A DNA stretch of 64,000 nucleotides from Nitrosomonas sp. (GTDB lineage Bacteria > Pseudomonadota > Gammaproteobacteria > Burkholderiales > Nitrosomonadaceae): NCBI GenBank assembly GCA_017984435.1, contig JAGNZK010000006.1, forward strand, positions 16,252-80,251, written 5' to 3'. Under the pieces are notes generated by a model. That model made no database searches. It saw only the letters and a list, made by a program, of their open reading frames with translations, and was not told where the DNA came from. The position numbers and the translations under genes are program-made. Positions 28,528 through 37,647 of the stretch are shown piece after piece; within the stretch, counting starts at the first letter, position 1, and each line of letters starts with the position of its first letter.

Positions 28528-29204
28528 TGCCAGATGTTATCGATGTGAATCATTTGAGTTTTAGCTTTGGCAGCGGCGCATTAACGCAACCCGTGCTAAA
28601 AGATATGACGATCGCCATTCAGAAGGGTGAAATTGTCCTGATAACCGGACCTTCCGGTTCCGGTAAAACGACATTTTTAACGATCATTGGGGGACTACGG
28701 CAAGCTTTTCACGGTAGTGTGAAGGTGCTTGATCAGGAATTTATCAATAGTAGCGAAGTTGCGAGAGTTAAGGTTCGTCAACAAATTGGTTATATATTCC
28801 AGCAGCATAATCTTCTGAAATCACTGACTGCGCTGCAAAATGTCAGCATGACCCTGGAAATGCAGCACACCATGACGGAGCAGCAAAGATATGATCGGGC
28901 TGCGGCGATGCTTAAGGCTGTGGGCTTAAGCGAGCGGTTACATTATAAACCGGACCAACTTTCCGGCGGGCAGCGTCAACGTGTTTCAATCGCACGCGCT
29001 TTGGTCGGGCAACCCAAGATCATCCTGGCTGACGAGCCGACCGCTTCGCTCGATAAACAGAGCGGTTATGAAGCGGTCAGCATACTGAAACAATTGGCCA
29101 AAGAATCACACACCACTATTCTTCTGGTAACGCATGACTACCGTATTCTCGACGTGGCCGATCGGGTTGTGGAATTGGAAGATGGCGTAATCAAGAATAC
29201 TTGA
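28527..29204 (+). CDS. DevA-type ABC exporter ATPase
   Basis: This is a 225-residue ATPase that powers the DevC-type permease. It has Walker A GPSGSGKTT at 41-49, the Q-loop YIFQQHNLLKSL, the ABC signature LSGGQRQRVSIARAL, Walker B IILADEPTA, and the switch His in LLVTHD. I place the start at ATG 28527, which overlaps the permease stop by one base. A longer upstream frame would run inside the permease gene. It is the last gene of the three-gene operon. Confidence 0.92.
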   Translation: MPDVIDVNHLSFSFGSGALTQPVLKDMTIAIQKGEIVLITGPSGSGKTTFLTIIGGLRQAFHGSVKVLDQEFINSSEVARVKVRQQIGYIFQQHNLLKSLTALQNVSMTLEMQHTMTEQQRYDRAAAMLKAVGLSERLHYKPDQLSGGQRQRVSIARALVGQPKIILADEPTASLDKQSGYEAVSILKQLAKESHTTILLVTHDYRILDVADRVVELEDGVIKNT

Positions 29205-29295
29205 TTGGATATCGGAAGAAACTTTTATATACATGATATTACCTAAATTTTGAGGTATGTCTTCACGGATTGAAATTACGCTGAATAATGGGTTC

Positions 29296-30999
29296 TTACC
29301 GCACAAGTGCAGATTGTCTTAGTTCAAAAGTCAGGATCGGCAAATCCACAATTTGTTGAAGTTCGGCGGCGTAGGTGGATATCTGGCTGTTAGTATCGAC
29401 AACATTGGTAAACCGGAGGTTGAGTTTGCCACTGATCTGATCAAAAGTGGCATTATCGTCCCGGAAACGATCAGCTAATTTCTCTGCTTGGATCAGTTCG
29501 AAACGTAGTGGTTGGCTATCGGGAACGAGTTGCAAGCGAGCACGGTAAATGCCGGTGTCACCATTATCAAACACGACATCAACAGCGGGTATTTCGAGAA
29601 TAGTGGCATCAAAACTGGCATTGGGAACCAGTTTGTACACCGCGCCGGTCGTTCCGAAAGGAATGCCTGTTGTGTTGCCGAGCACATAGAGCTCGCCATC
29701 GCCATCTTGCCCGAAACCAAGCACCCAGAAACCAGGCTGATCCTGCTCGGTCAGATCCAATTCCAGAATGCCGCTGCCATCGGCATAAAATAACCGCCCA
29801 TCACCATTACCCGTTCTGGCGACATCTCCGAATAAATATTTTCCTTGCAAGGCAGAAATGGCATTACCGCGATAAATAAAGCCACCGATGATGGCAGTAC
29901 CTTCATCGTGATCATACTGAACGACCGGATCGATCAAATTGCCTACAACCGAGCCATCGGTAACAAATCCTGGTTCATTGCCGTTAGGTTCAAAGCGAAA
30001 ACTGCCTTCTTTCAATCTCCAGCCATAATTACTGCCAGACTGCACCAGATTCACTTCCTCAATATTGTTCTGCCCGACATCGGCGAGCACGAGTGCGCCT
30101 GTTTTAGAATCAAAAGAGAAGCGGAATGGATTGCGGAAACCGTAAGCATACGTCTCAGGAAGTGCTGTACCTGAACTGACAAAAGGATTGTCGCTCGGAA
30201 TACCATATTTTCCATTGCCGGAATTGTTTCCAGTCGGATCGATCCTGAGCAGGCTGCCGAGAGGATTGTCGGGATTCTGGCTATTGCCTTCGGCACTATG
30301 GCCAATACCCTCATCATCAGAACCACCGCCATCTCCGAATGCAATGTACAACAGGTTATCCGGACCAAAATTAAGCGCTCCGCCATTGTGATTGAATTGG
30401 GGTTGATCGACAGTTAATAGTTCTCGCACAAGCTCTATCGAAGCTGGGAAGTCATTTAAGCTGGGAGAGATCGAGCGCCATTCCGTGATGACCGAGCGAT
30501 GATTGGGTGCAACACCAGCAGGCATGGTGGAGAAATCGCTGCTGTCTCCCGCTATTTGTGATGTATAGGTGTACCATAGCCCATTCTCAGCATACTGCGG
30601 GTGGAAGGCAAAGCCGAGCAAGCCGCGTTCATCATAAGATCTGTCACCAGCAATTCCCAACGGTAATGGTGGGTTGAAAGACACGGCTAAGAAAATTTCT
30701 TTGGTGTTACTCGCTAGATTAATGCGCCACAGTTTATAGTCCTGATCACTCACATATAGATGTTCGGTGGCACCAGGAATGGAAACCGCCCAGTTTGGCG
30801 CAGTCAGACCATCGGCTATCTGTTTTAACCTCAGACGGATCGGACCCTTCTGAAGCGGAGCGGGGGTCGGATCATCCAGGCGCTGTCCCACTGCGGAAAT
30901 GACTAAATTTTCTGTAGTTGTTGAACTGGCATTAATTTCTGTGCTGTTGGCAGCGATACCTAGTAACAATAAAGATAATATTGAATAATGAGATTTCAT
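29296..30999 (-). CDS. Secreted PQQ-dependent sugar dehydrogenase-like protein
   Basis: This is a 567-residue exported protein of the soluble glucose/sorbosone dehydrogenase beta-propeller family. These use pyrroloquinoline quinone and Ca to oxidise aldoses, though many homologues have no known substrate. The signal peptide is residues 1-22. Family segments include GLLGFAFHPQY, YIAFGDGGGSDDEG, LGSLLRIDPTG, YAYGFRNPFRFSFD and VGQNNIEEVNLV followed by NYGWRLKEG. About 100 residues after the propeller (from about 460) form a separate C-terminal region. GGAGG precedes the ATG. It converges with the exporter operon. Confidence 0.88.
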   Translation of the reverse strand: MKSHYSILSLLLLGIAANSTEINASSTTTENLVISAVGQRLDDPTPAPLQKGPIRLRLKQIADGLTAPNWAVSIPGATEHLYVSDQDYKLWRINLASNTKEIFLAVSFNPPLPLGIAGDRSYDERGLLGFAFHPQYAENGLWYTYTSQIAGDSSDFSTMPAGVAPNHRSVITEWRSISPSLNDFPASIELVRELLTVDQPQFNHNGGALNFGPDNLLYIAFGDGGGSDDEGIGHSAEGNSQNPDNPLGSLLRIDPTGNNSGNGKYGIPSDNPFVSSGTALPETYAYGFRNPFRFSFDSKTGALVLADVGQNNIEEVNLVQSGSNYGWRLKEGSFRFEPNGNEPGFVTDGSVVGNLIDPVVQYDHDEGTAIIGGFIYRGNAISALQGKYLFGDVARTGNGDGRLFYADGSGILELDLTEQDQPGFWVLGFGQDGDGELYVLGNTTGIPFGTTGAVYKLVPNASFDATILEIPAVDVVFDNGDTGIYRARLQLVPDSQPLRFELIQAEKLADRFRDDNATFDQISGKLNLRFTNVVDTNSQISTYAAELQQIVDLPILTFELRQSALVR

Positions 31000-31287
31000 T
31001 TTGTTACCTCCTGATGGCGAAAGTTAACTGCTGAAGTTTCAATTTCTCATTCTTTTTAATGGACATTGTAGACTATTATGCAAGTAATAATCATCTGAGT
31101 AATGCGATGAAGAATGCTGTTGGAGCTGATACTTGTTATTGATGGAGAGGAAGAATCAGAATGATAATCGTAGTTTGGCGGTAATGAAGGTAATCATCTT
31201 CCGGTTGGTTGAGATACGCGGAGATTTTTTATGAAGGACGACCGTGCAGTTGATGCTATTAGCGATTAAGGGTCTGAACAGCGGATA

Positions 31288-32532
31288 TTAGACAGCCTGA
31301 TTAACCGTATCGCTGATGCGGCTTGCCCACGCTGCAGCTTCCAGTTCCATGGTGGTGAATTCACTGATGCCGAGAAAACCCAGCTCTGTCAGTATTGCTA
31401 AAACTCTTTCAAATTCACCTTTTTCATGGGCTTCAATCAATTGCAGTTGACGTCCCAGATAACCGCGCCGAGTCAGCAGGGCTTCGCTCATATCTTTTTG
31501 GATACTCAGTGTCTCGACCAGTTTGGGCATTTCTACCCCTAGCAAAGTATCCAATAAGGATAAAACACCGACCATAAAGGCGCGATCCTGGTGATTTTTA
31601 TCATGCGGACGATCCGCGGTAGCGATAAACTCTAGTAGTTTGCCGCGTACGGCGGCTGTTTGCATGAGTGCATCGGACGAGCTACCGTCTTTTTGCTTGG
31701 CGGCATAGAGTAATATCTGTACCCAGCGTTGCAGTTGCTTGCGTCCGAGTATCATGATGGCGCGTTTGATGGAGTTAATCTTGCTCGGTAAACCGTTTGC
31801 AGCTGAATTGACTACGCGTAGAAGATTGTAGCTTAAGCCAGGTTGATACTTAAGTTCGTTCTCGATTTCAGTCACTTCGGTGTCTTTGACCACCAATAAT
31901 AACAATTTCAATAGCGATAGCTTGGATGGATCAATCCGTTTGCCTGCGATGATTTCCGGTTTGGCAAAATAAAAACCTTGCAGCATGTGAAAATTTAAAG
32001 CGATACAGCGTCTGGCAGTTTCCAGGTTTTCAACTTTCTCCGCTAACAATAAAACCGGCCAGCGCTTTAATTCTTTCATGAGGCTGATTAATTCATTCTG
32101 GTTCAACGCATTAACGTTGATTTTAACCACATTGACCAATGGCATGAGGTAACGCAGTTGTTTGTTCAGTTGAACTACATTAGAAAGTGCTAATTGGTAG
32201 CCTTTCTGTTTTAAGAATGTGCAACGATTAATGATCTCTTCATTAATTTCCACGCTTCTTAAGATTTCAAGAACCACATGTTTTTTGGGAAGCATGCAAA
32301 TGGCATCATGCATGAGTAACTTGGCGTCCACTTTGATAAAACCACGCCGCTTTCCGATCACATTTTCTATGCCCAATTGTCCGTAAGTATCAATAATGAC
32401 ATTTGCTGAAGCAGCAGAATTATTTGTCACTGTGACAGTACTCTGTTGATCGGCTCGAAATAAGAGTTCGAATGCGACTAAATTCTGTTTGCTGTCAAGA
32501 ATCGGTAATCTGCCAAGATAAACTTCACTCAT
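31288..32532 (-). CDS. EAL-HDOD (YuxH-type) signalling protein
   Basis: This is a 414-residue cytosolic protein. The N-terminal half (1-200) is an EAL-fold domain that opens YLGRLPILDSKQNLVAFELLFR. The catalytic ELL(R) is degenerate, so it may bind c-di-GMP without cleaving it. The C-terminal half is an HDOD domain (about 200-400; LLRVVNSAANGLPSKI, then RAIMILGRKQLQRW). Such proteins usually relay or scaffold signals in motility or cell-cycle control. GAGGAG lies close before the ATG. It stands alone. Confidence 0.9.
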   Translation of the reverse strand: MSEVYLGRLPILDSKQNLVAFELLFRADQQSTVTVTNNSAASANVIIDTYGQLGIENVIGKRRGFIKVDAKLLMHDAICMLPKKHVVLEILRSVEINEEIINRCTFLKQKGYQLALSNVVQLNKQLRYLMPLVNVVKINVNALNQNELISLMKELKRWPVLLLAEKVENLETARRCIALNFHMLQGFYFAKPEIIAGKRIDPSKLSLLKLLLLVVKDTEVTEIENELKYQPGLSYNLLRVVNSAANGLPSKINSIKRAIMILGRKQLQRWVQILLYAAKQKDGSSSDALMQTAAVRGKLLEFIATADRPHDKNHQDRAFMVGVLSLLDTLLGVEMPKLVETLSIQKDMSEALLTRRGYLGRQLQLIEAHEKGEFERVLAILTELGFLGISEFTTMELEAAAWASRISDTVNQAV

Positions 32533-32712
32533 ATTTTCTCCTCAATCCATCTTGCACGGTTTTGTTTATCGTCCAAGATTGATTTGACTTGAGATTTAGG
32601 AGGAATATCTGCGGAAATGAGATGTCAGTACATAGTGCAGTACCGGGTTTGATTGTTTATTGTGAGTGGATTGAAACTGCTGAATAATCGTCTTTTGAGC
32701 ACAACGAGAAAT

Positions 32713-34236
32713 TTATAGGGTTGTGCGGTCATTACGGCTATCGGGTGCCATATGCGCTCTTTCAAGGAGGAGTGTCTCGCCACGGAAGAATTTAGGTTCA
32801 CGTATGCTCCACAATACCATCAGCGGAACACCGCAAAATAGCGTGACAACACCAATCAGGAACACCGCACCCACACCGGCTATCGATCCGCTGGAACCAT
32901 AAGCAGGATCCATCATATTCCATGCTTGCAGGATACTCACCGCGATCAAAATAACGGCGGCGATTGTCGGTAGGATCACTTGCGATATTGCCGTGTGCCA
33001 ATGATTAAATGCGGTGCGATGGAAGTAAAGTGCACAGGATAACGCCGCCACAGTGTAGTAGGTGCAGACCGCGATACTCACGCTTTGGATGGTATCTTTG
33101 ACGATGGATTCGCTGATCAGGCTCAGCGTAATATAGATGATCAATGTCATCAGACCGATTGTCCAGGTTGCAAACTTCGGTGTTTGTGTGGCTTCATTGA
33201 CTGAAGAAAATTTGCGTGGAAGTGCCCGATATGTCGCCATTGCCAGCGTGGCGCGCGCTGCCGGCATGATCGTCGACATAGTGGCCGAGAAGGCAGAGAT
33301 TGCGATGATCAATGCGGCAATTAATGCGCCTTTGGCGCCGATGACATCTGTTGCCAGAGCTGTGATGATCGAGTCGATATTATCCTTGAACGTCAGGCTG
33401 GACTTGTCTTGCGCATCAATGCCAGCGTAGGCCAATGCAGCGGTGGAAAAAGCGACATAAGTAATTACCGTGATGATCATCGCAATGATTCCACTGCGTC
33501 CGGCCTGTTCCGCACTGCCATCTGTTTCCTCAGACATTGCCAGCGCTGCATCAAACCCCCAAAATATGAACAACGCGACAAGAAATCCATTGAGGAAGGC
33601 ACTGAATGAAGAGATTGCAAACGGATTGAGCCATTCCAGTGAGAATGGCTCGGCAGTGCTCACGGCGTCTCCCTGCATGACGCGCATGAACAAAATCAAT
33701 GCTAACCCGATAAGCCCACCGTATTGAATGATTGTCAGTATCACGGTGGTACGTGAAGATTCCTCAGCCCCGAGCGCGGTCAGGTAGGTAGTGCAGAGGA
33801 TGAACAAGATGGCTACTCCAAAATGGAACCACGCAGGTGTCTCTGCTAAATTAAAGAGGATCGCCATTGCATTGACGATGATCTGGGTTGCAGTAACTCC
33901 CGCCAAAATGCTTGCCAATAACAGCGCCCAGCCGCCGAACCAGCCAAACCGCGGACCAATGGCTTTGGTGCCCCAAGTAAAAACTGTGCCGGAATCCGGA
34001 GCAGAGGTTGTTAGGTGTTTATAGGACAGGGCGATAAAGAACATTGGAATTACGGATAGAATAAACACAATCGGTAGTTGATAACCGCTTTCGGAAGCAC
34101 CATAACCCAATGCACCGGTTAACGAATATGCCGGAGCAGTTGCCGCCAAGCCAATGGTGACCGCAGCCGATTTGGATACGGATCCTTTTTTCAATCCCTT
34201 GGCCTTTAGTCCGTGCATCACATTTTCTTCGTGCAT
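32713..34236 (-). CDS. APC-superfamily amino acid permease
   Basis: This is a 507-residue inner-membrane transporter with about 12 to 14 hydrophobic segments. It carries the unwound-helix motif near TIGLAATAPAYSLTGALG and an FIFWGFDAALAMSEETDG segment, which is typical of amino-acid/polyamine transporters. ATG 34236 is preferred, with GAGGT 6 bases upstream, over an ATG four codons earlier. The substrate is not evident. No related catabolic genes lie nearby. Confidence 0.88.
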   Translation of the reverse strand: MHEENVMHGLKAKGLKKGSVSKSAAVTIGLAATAPAYSLTGALGYGASESGYQLPIVFILSVIPMFFIALSYKHLTTSAPDSGTVFTWGTKAIGPRFGWFGGWALLLASILAGVTATQIIVNAMAILFNLAETPAWFHFGVAILFILCTTYLTALGAEESSRTTVILTIIQYGGLIGLALILFMRVMQGDAVSTAEPFSLEWLNPFAISSFSAFLNGFLVALFIFWGFDAALAMSEETDGSAEQAGRSGIIAMIITVITYVAFSTAALAYAGIDAQDKSSLTFKDNIDSIITALATDVIGAKGALIAALIIAISAFSATMSTIMPAARATLAMATYRALPRKFSSVNEATQTPKFATWTIGLMTLIIYITLSLISESIVKDTIQSVSIAVCTYYTVAALSCALYFHRTAFNHWHTAISQVILPTIAAVILIAVSILQAWNMMDPAYGSSGSIAGVGAVFLIGVVTLFCGVPLMVLWSIREPKFFRGETLLLERAHMAPDSRNDRTTL

Positions 34237-34331
34237 CTGATACCTCATATTTTTCCGGGTTATAGGAAAAAGACCCCCGTTTCGAGCCGGAAATTAACAA
34301 AGATTACGCGTGAAGTCAAAAACGGCGTTAC

Positions 34332-34436
34332 GTGATCGAACAACAGGATTATCTTTTGATTATTGTCAGCATACTGCTTGTTGTACTTTTGACCATGCAT
34401 GGGATCTTTGGTACATTTCAAGGCTATTACCGTTAG
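34332..34436 (+). CDS. Possible 34-residue single-span membrane protein
   Basis: A GTG-initiated 34-codon ORF, VIEQQDYLLIIVSILLVVLL then a short tail ending FGTFQGYYR, sits 26 bases before the rhodanese gene on the same strand. It is almost entirely one transmembrane helix. No clear Shine-Dalgarno is visible, and other frames across it lack such structure. The composition and position make a real small protein plausible but unproven. Confidence 0.35.
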   Translation: MIEQQDYLLIIVSILLVVLLTMHGIFGTFQGYYR

Positions 34437-34461
34437 CCGGTTTGAATAAAGGGGGGAGACA

Positions 34462-34842
34462 ATGCAGCATAATTCGGGATTTCTACGATTAGTGGAGCAA
34501 GCGAAACAGCGGGTAAAAGAATGTACCGTAGCCGATGTACAGGAAAGGTTGGCGCAAGGGGAGCCATTTCATTTTATCGATGTGCGGGAAGATCATGAGT
34601 TTTGGATAGATCACGCGGCTGGTGCCCGTCATCTTGGGAAAGGCATTATCGAGCGTGATATTGAAACGATGATACCCGACAAACAAGCATCCATTGTGTT
34701 GTATTGCGGAGGAGGCTACCGTTCGGCTCTCGTAGCGGATACGTTACAGCAAATGGGCTATGCCAATGTGATTTCGATGGATGGTGGGATTAAAGCTTGG
34801 CGGGATGCCAATTTGCCGCTTGAGAAAGATAAGTCAATCTGA
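34462..34842 (+). CDS. Rhodanese-like sulfurtransferase
   Basis: This is a 126-residue single-domain rhodanese. The active-site cysteine is C82 in YCGGGYRSALVA. The preceding FHFIDVREDHEFWIDHAAGA and the final ISMDGGIKAWRDANLP are family hallmarks. The catalytic loop CGGGYR is of the length for thiosulfate-type transfer, but the physiological substrate is unknown. AAGGGGGGAG precedes the ATG. Confidence 0.92.
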   Translation: MQHNSGFLRLVEQAKQRVKECTVADVQERLAQGEPFHFIDVREDHEFWIDHAAGARHLGKGIIERDIETMIPDKQASIVLYCGGGYRSALVADTLQQMGYANVISMDGGIKAWRDANLPLEKDKSI

Positions 34843-35028
34843 CAACGTTGCATTAAACTATCGGTAGCTCATCGTTTTATCAGTTTCGCTGCGCTGGATC
34901 GAGAAGCATGATTTATCAATCCAGTAGGATTGGACCCTCCCGATCATTGAATCAACATCGACGCACAATATAAAAATCTCTTGTAATTTGAAATCTAATC
35001 GAGATTAGCAACGGGGATACTAAAAATC

Positions 35029-36666
35029 ATGACACATATACACGATAAAATTCTGTCTGCCGGCACGCAAATCGGTGTCTACGAAATTAAAGATGCCGCA
35101 AAAATTAGCGCATTCGATATCACTTATCGCGCCTGGAATCACCATATGAAGGAACGGGTGAAAATACAGGAATATTTTCCTCACGATTTTGCCATTCGTA
35201 GCAGTAATGGCCTTGGCGTAGAGCCCAAGTCTCCGAGCGATAAAGAAAATTTTGAATATGGTTTGAGGGTATTTTTGGATCAAGCCGAGATACTCACGCA
35301 AATCGAACATCCTAATATTGTCGCGGCAGAGAATATCCTGCCATTCAATGGCACAGCTTATCTGATTATGGGTACCCGGGAAGGTACGCCGCTTTCCAAG
35401 CTGACGGAATCTCAGGCGGCATTTGCCGAAACAGAATTAAAATTTATTCTGACATCCATCCTGAATGCTTTGCAGAAAATACACGAACAACAAATAGTGC
35501 ATGGCGGCATTCAACCGGCAACGATACTGATAGGTAAGGATGGTGAGCCGCTGCTGATCAATTTTGCCGCTGCACGATTGGCGATTGCGGCACGCACCCC
35601 GCAGCTCGCTGATGAATTAGCTACCGGTTATGCGCCGGTGGAACAATATGAATCTGCGAATGAACCTGGACCGGCAACCGATTTTTATGCGCTCGGCGCA
35701 ACCATGTATGTTTGTATGACACACCATCAACCCGTTGCCGCGCAGAGCCGGATATTGGCTTTAAACCAAGGCGAACCCGATCCGATGACTTTGTCTGCTG
35801 AATTTACGGATACTGCCTATAGTGCGGAATTGCTGCAAGCAGTTCAGTGGATGCTGCAACCTGCATATAATGACCGTCCACAATCGGCAACAGAGATTTT
35901 GGCACTTCTGAAAGCAGCGGATACTAACGATTTGACAGGATCATCCATTTCCAAGCAAGCAGCCACAGAGGTTGACAATAGTCGCCCCGTTGCTAAAAAT
36001 GTCCTATTGATCGGTGTCATGGCCGGGATTGTTGCATTGGTGACGATTGGATTGTGGTTTGATGAAAAACCGACAGATCTATTGGTGGATGACAAACCAA
36101 GTACAGTGGACAATCGGCCTTTATTCGAACGTAACCCCGGAAAACCGACAGCCATACCGGAAATAAAAGAAGATTTAGCCGTGGATTTATCTGTTGCTCA
36201 ATTGAATGAAAGATCCGATCCGGTAAACTTATCAGTTACCGAACCAGAACTTAAAGATAAAGAATCTACCGAACCGGCATCTGACAATAATCATCAATTA
36301 GCAGTGCCTGATCAATCATTTCCTCAGTCTACGCAACAGAACTTGTCAGAAAAACCAACCGATGCGAAATTAATTAAGAAGCACTTGGCGGCGGCTGAAA
36401 GAGCCATAAAAGTAGGGCGTTTCACTACGCCGTTAAAAGATAATGCTCATAAATACTACCAGATAATACTGGCTATGGAGCCCAACAATGCGGAAGCGCG
36501 TGCCGGGCTGCAGAAAATAGTGGATCGGTATATTCAGTTTATAGGCAAGGCAAAGGCTGAAGGCAGACTTAATGATGCGAAGTTATATCTGCAAAGAGCG
36601 GAATCTGTTTTGCCAAACGATCCTGAACTGCAGCGCATTCGAACGGAATTGGCAGCGGCTAAATAA
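35029..36666 (+). CDS. Membrane-anchored protein kinase-like protein, probable pseudokinase
   Basis: This is a 545-residue protein with an N-terminal kinase-like domain (about 10-290), one transmembrane helix (about 325-345, VLLIGVMAGIVALVTIGLWF), an acidic Pro/Thr-rich linker, and a C-terminal TPR-like helical part (about 440-545). The ATP-lysine is K45 (RVKIQEYFP). The catalytic loop reads HGGIQPATI at 158-166, so the HRD Asp is lost, and DFG is NFA at 178-180. It belongs to the proteobacterial family whose members normally read HRDIKP and DFGAAR. It therefore probably binds ligands or scaffolds instead of phosphorylating. No partner phosphatase or FHA gene adjoins it. Confidence 0.85.
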   Translation: MTHIHDKILSAGTQIGVYEIKDAAKISAFDITYRAWNHHMKERVKIQEYFPHDFAIRSSNGLGVEPKSPSDKENFEYGLRVFLDQAEILTQIEHPNIVAAENILPFNGTAYLIMGTREGTPLSKLTESQAAFAETELKFILTSILNALQKIHEQQIVHGGIQPATILIGKDGEPLLINFAAARLAIAARTPQLADELATGYAPVEQYESANEPGPATDFYALGATMYVCMTHHQPVAAQSRILALNQGEPDPMTLSAEFTDTAYSAELLQAVQWMLQPAYNDRPQSATEILALLKAADTNDLTGSSISKQAATEVDNSRPVAKNVLLIGVMAGIVALVTIGLWFDEKPTDLLVDDKPSTVDNRPLFERNPGKPTAIPEIKEDLAVDLSVAQLNERSDPVNLSVTEPELKDKESTEPASDNNHQLAVPDQSFPQSTQQNLSEKPTDAKLIKKHLAAAERAIKVGRFTTPLKDNAHKYYQIILAMEPNNAEARAGLQKIVDRYIQFIGKAKAEGRLNDAKLYLQRAESVLPNDPELQRIRTELAAAK

Positions 36667-36672
36667 ACTGCT

Positions 36673-37353
36673 TCACTGCAAGGCTCTTAGTAATAATTCA
36701 GCAACTGCGCCACCGGATGCCGGGTTTTGTCCACTGATAAGCCTTTTGTCTTCCACGGCAAATACCGCCCAAGGTTCAGCAGCTTTCTGATAAATCGCGC
36801 CTCGATCGACCAACTCGGTTTCCGTCAGGAAGGGTACGTGTTTGTCGAGCTCAGCAAGCTTTTCTTCTTCGTTTGAGAAGCCCGTGACTTTTTTCCCTTT
36901 GACAAGCAAAGTGCCATCGGATAACCGGATGTTTAAGAGACCCGCTGCGCCATGGCAGACAGATGACACATAACCACCATTCTCATAGATCTTGCGGCTG
37001 ATGACTTGAAGTGCTTCGTTATCTGGAAAATCCCAAATGACGCCGTGGCCACCGGCAAAGTAAATGGCTGTGTAATCATCAGGATTGACTTGACTGGGTT
37101 TTAATGTCGAACCCAGGCGGTTCATGAATGCTTTTTCTTGGTACCAAGCCCAATCAGTATCATCCGCCATGGCAAGACTGTGAGGATCAATCGGTGTGTA
37201 GCCACCTTTCGGACTCACATAATCCACCTGATAGCCAGCCGCTTCCACTTTTTTTACGAAATGTACCGCTTCTCCCAGCCACAAGCCAGTTGCGCGATTC
37301 ATATTAGGGTATTTTTCAACGCTGGTTAGTACGATGAGAATTTTTTTGTTCAT
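36673..37353 (-). CDS. DJ-1/PfpI-family (Hsp31-like) protein
   Basis: This is a 226-residue protein of the class I glutamine amidotransferase-like superfamily. The reactive cysteine lies in the nucleophile elbow SSVCHGAAGLL, and the acidic residue in YFAGGHG follows the family pattern. Such proteins act as glyoxalases, deglycases or chaperones. The opening MNKKILIVLTSVEKYP and the insertion TGLWLGEAVHF are typical of Hsp31-like members. It converges with the pseudokinase gene only 6 bases away. Confidence 0.92.
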   Translation of the reverse strand: MNKKILIVLTSVEKYPNMNRATGLWLGEAVHFVKKVEAAGYQVDYVSPKGGYTPIDPHSLAMADDTDWAWYQEKAFMNRLGSTLKPSQVNPDDYTAIYFAGGHGVIWDFPDNEALQVISRKIYENGGYVSSVCHGAAGLLNIRLSDGTLLVKGKKVTGFSNEEEKLAELDKHVPFLTETELVDRGAIYQKAAEPWAVFAVEDKRLISGQNPASGGAVAELLLRALQ

Positions 37354-37647
37354 GATTCGATTTTCCTTCCGGTTCGTAAATAAATAGCAGTGCTTGATAG
37401 ATTCTATAAGATGTTGATTGATAATTTTTTTTGGAGCAAGAAGCAGTTGTTATTCAATTAATTTAGCCAATTTATATAATCTTGGCCACTGACTGAAATT
37501 CTTTCAGTATGCCAAACGAAAAGCGTATAGAAATACGGTGGAGCTATCTTAGCTGAAGCTGGGGATCGTATGGTTATAATTTAGATAGATATGCGGCTTT
37601 CGTAAAAGCTCCCATCAGCAGGCATTGAGAAATCAACATAGCATGTA

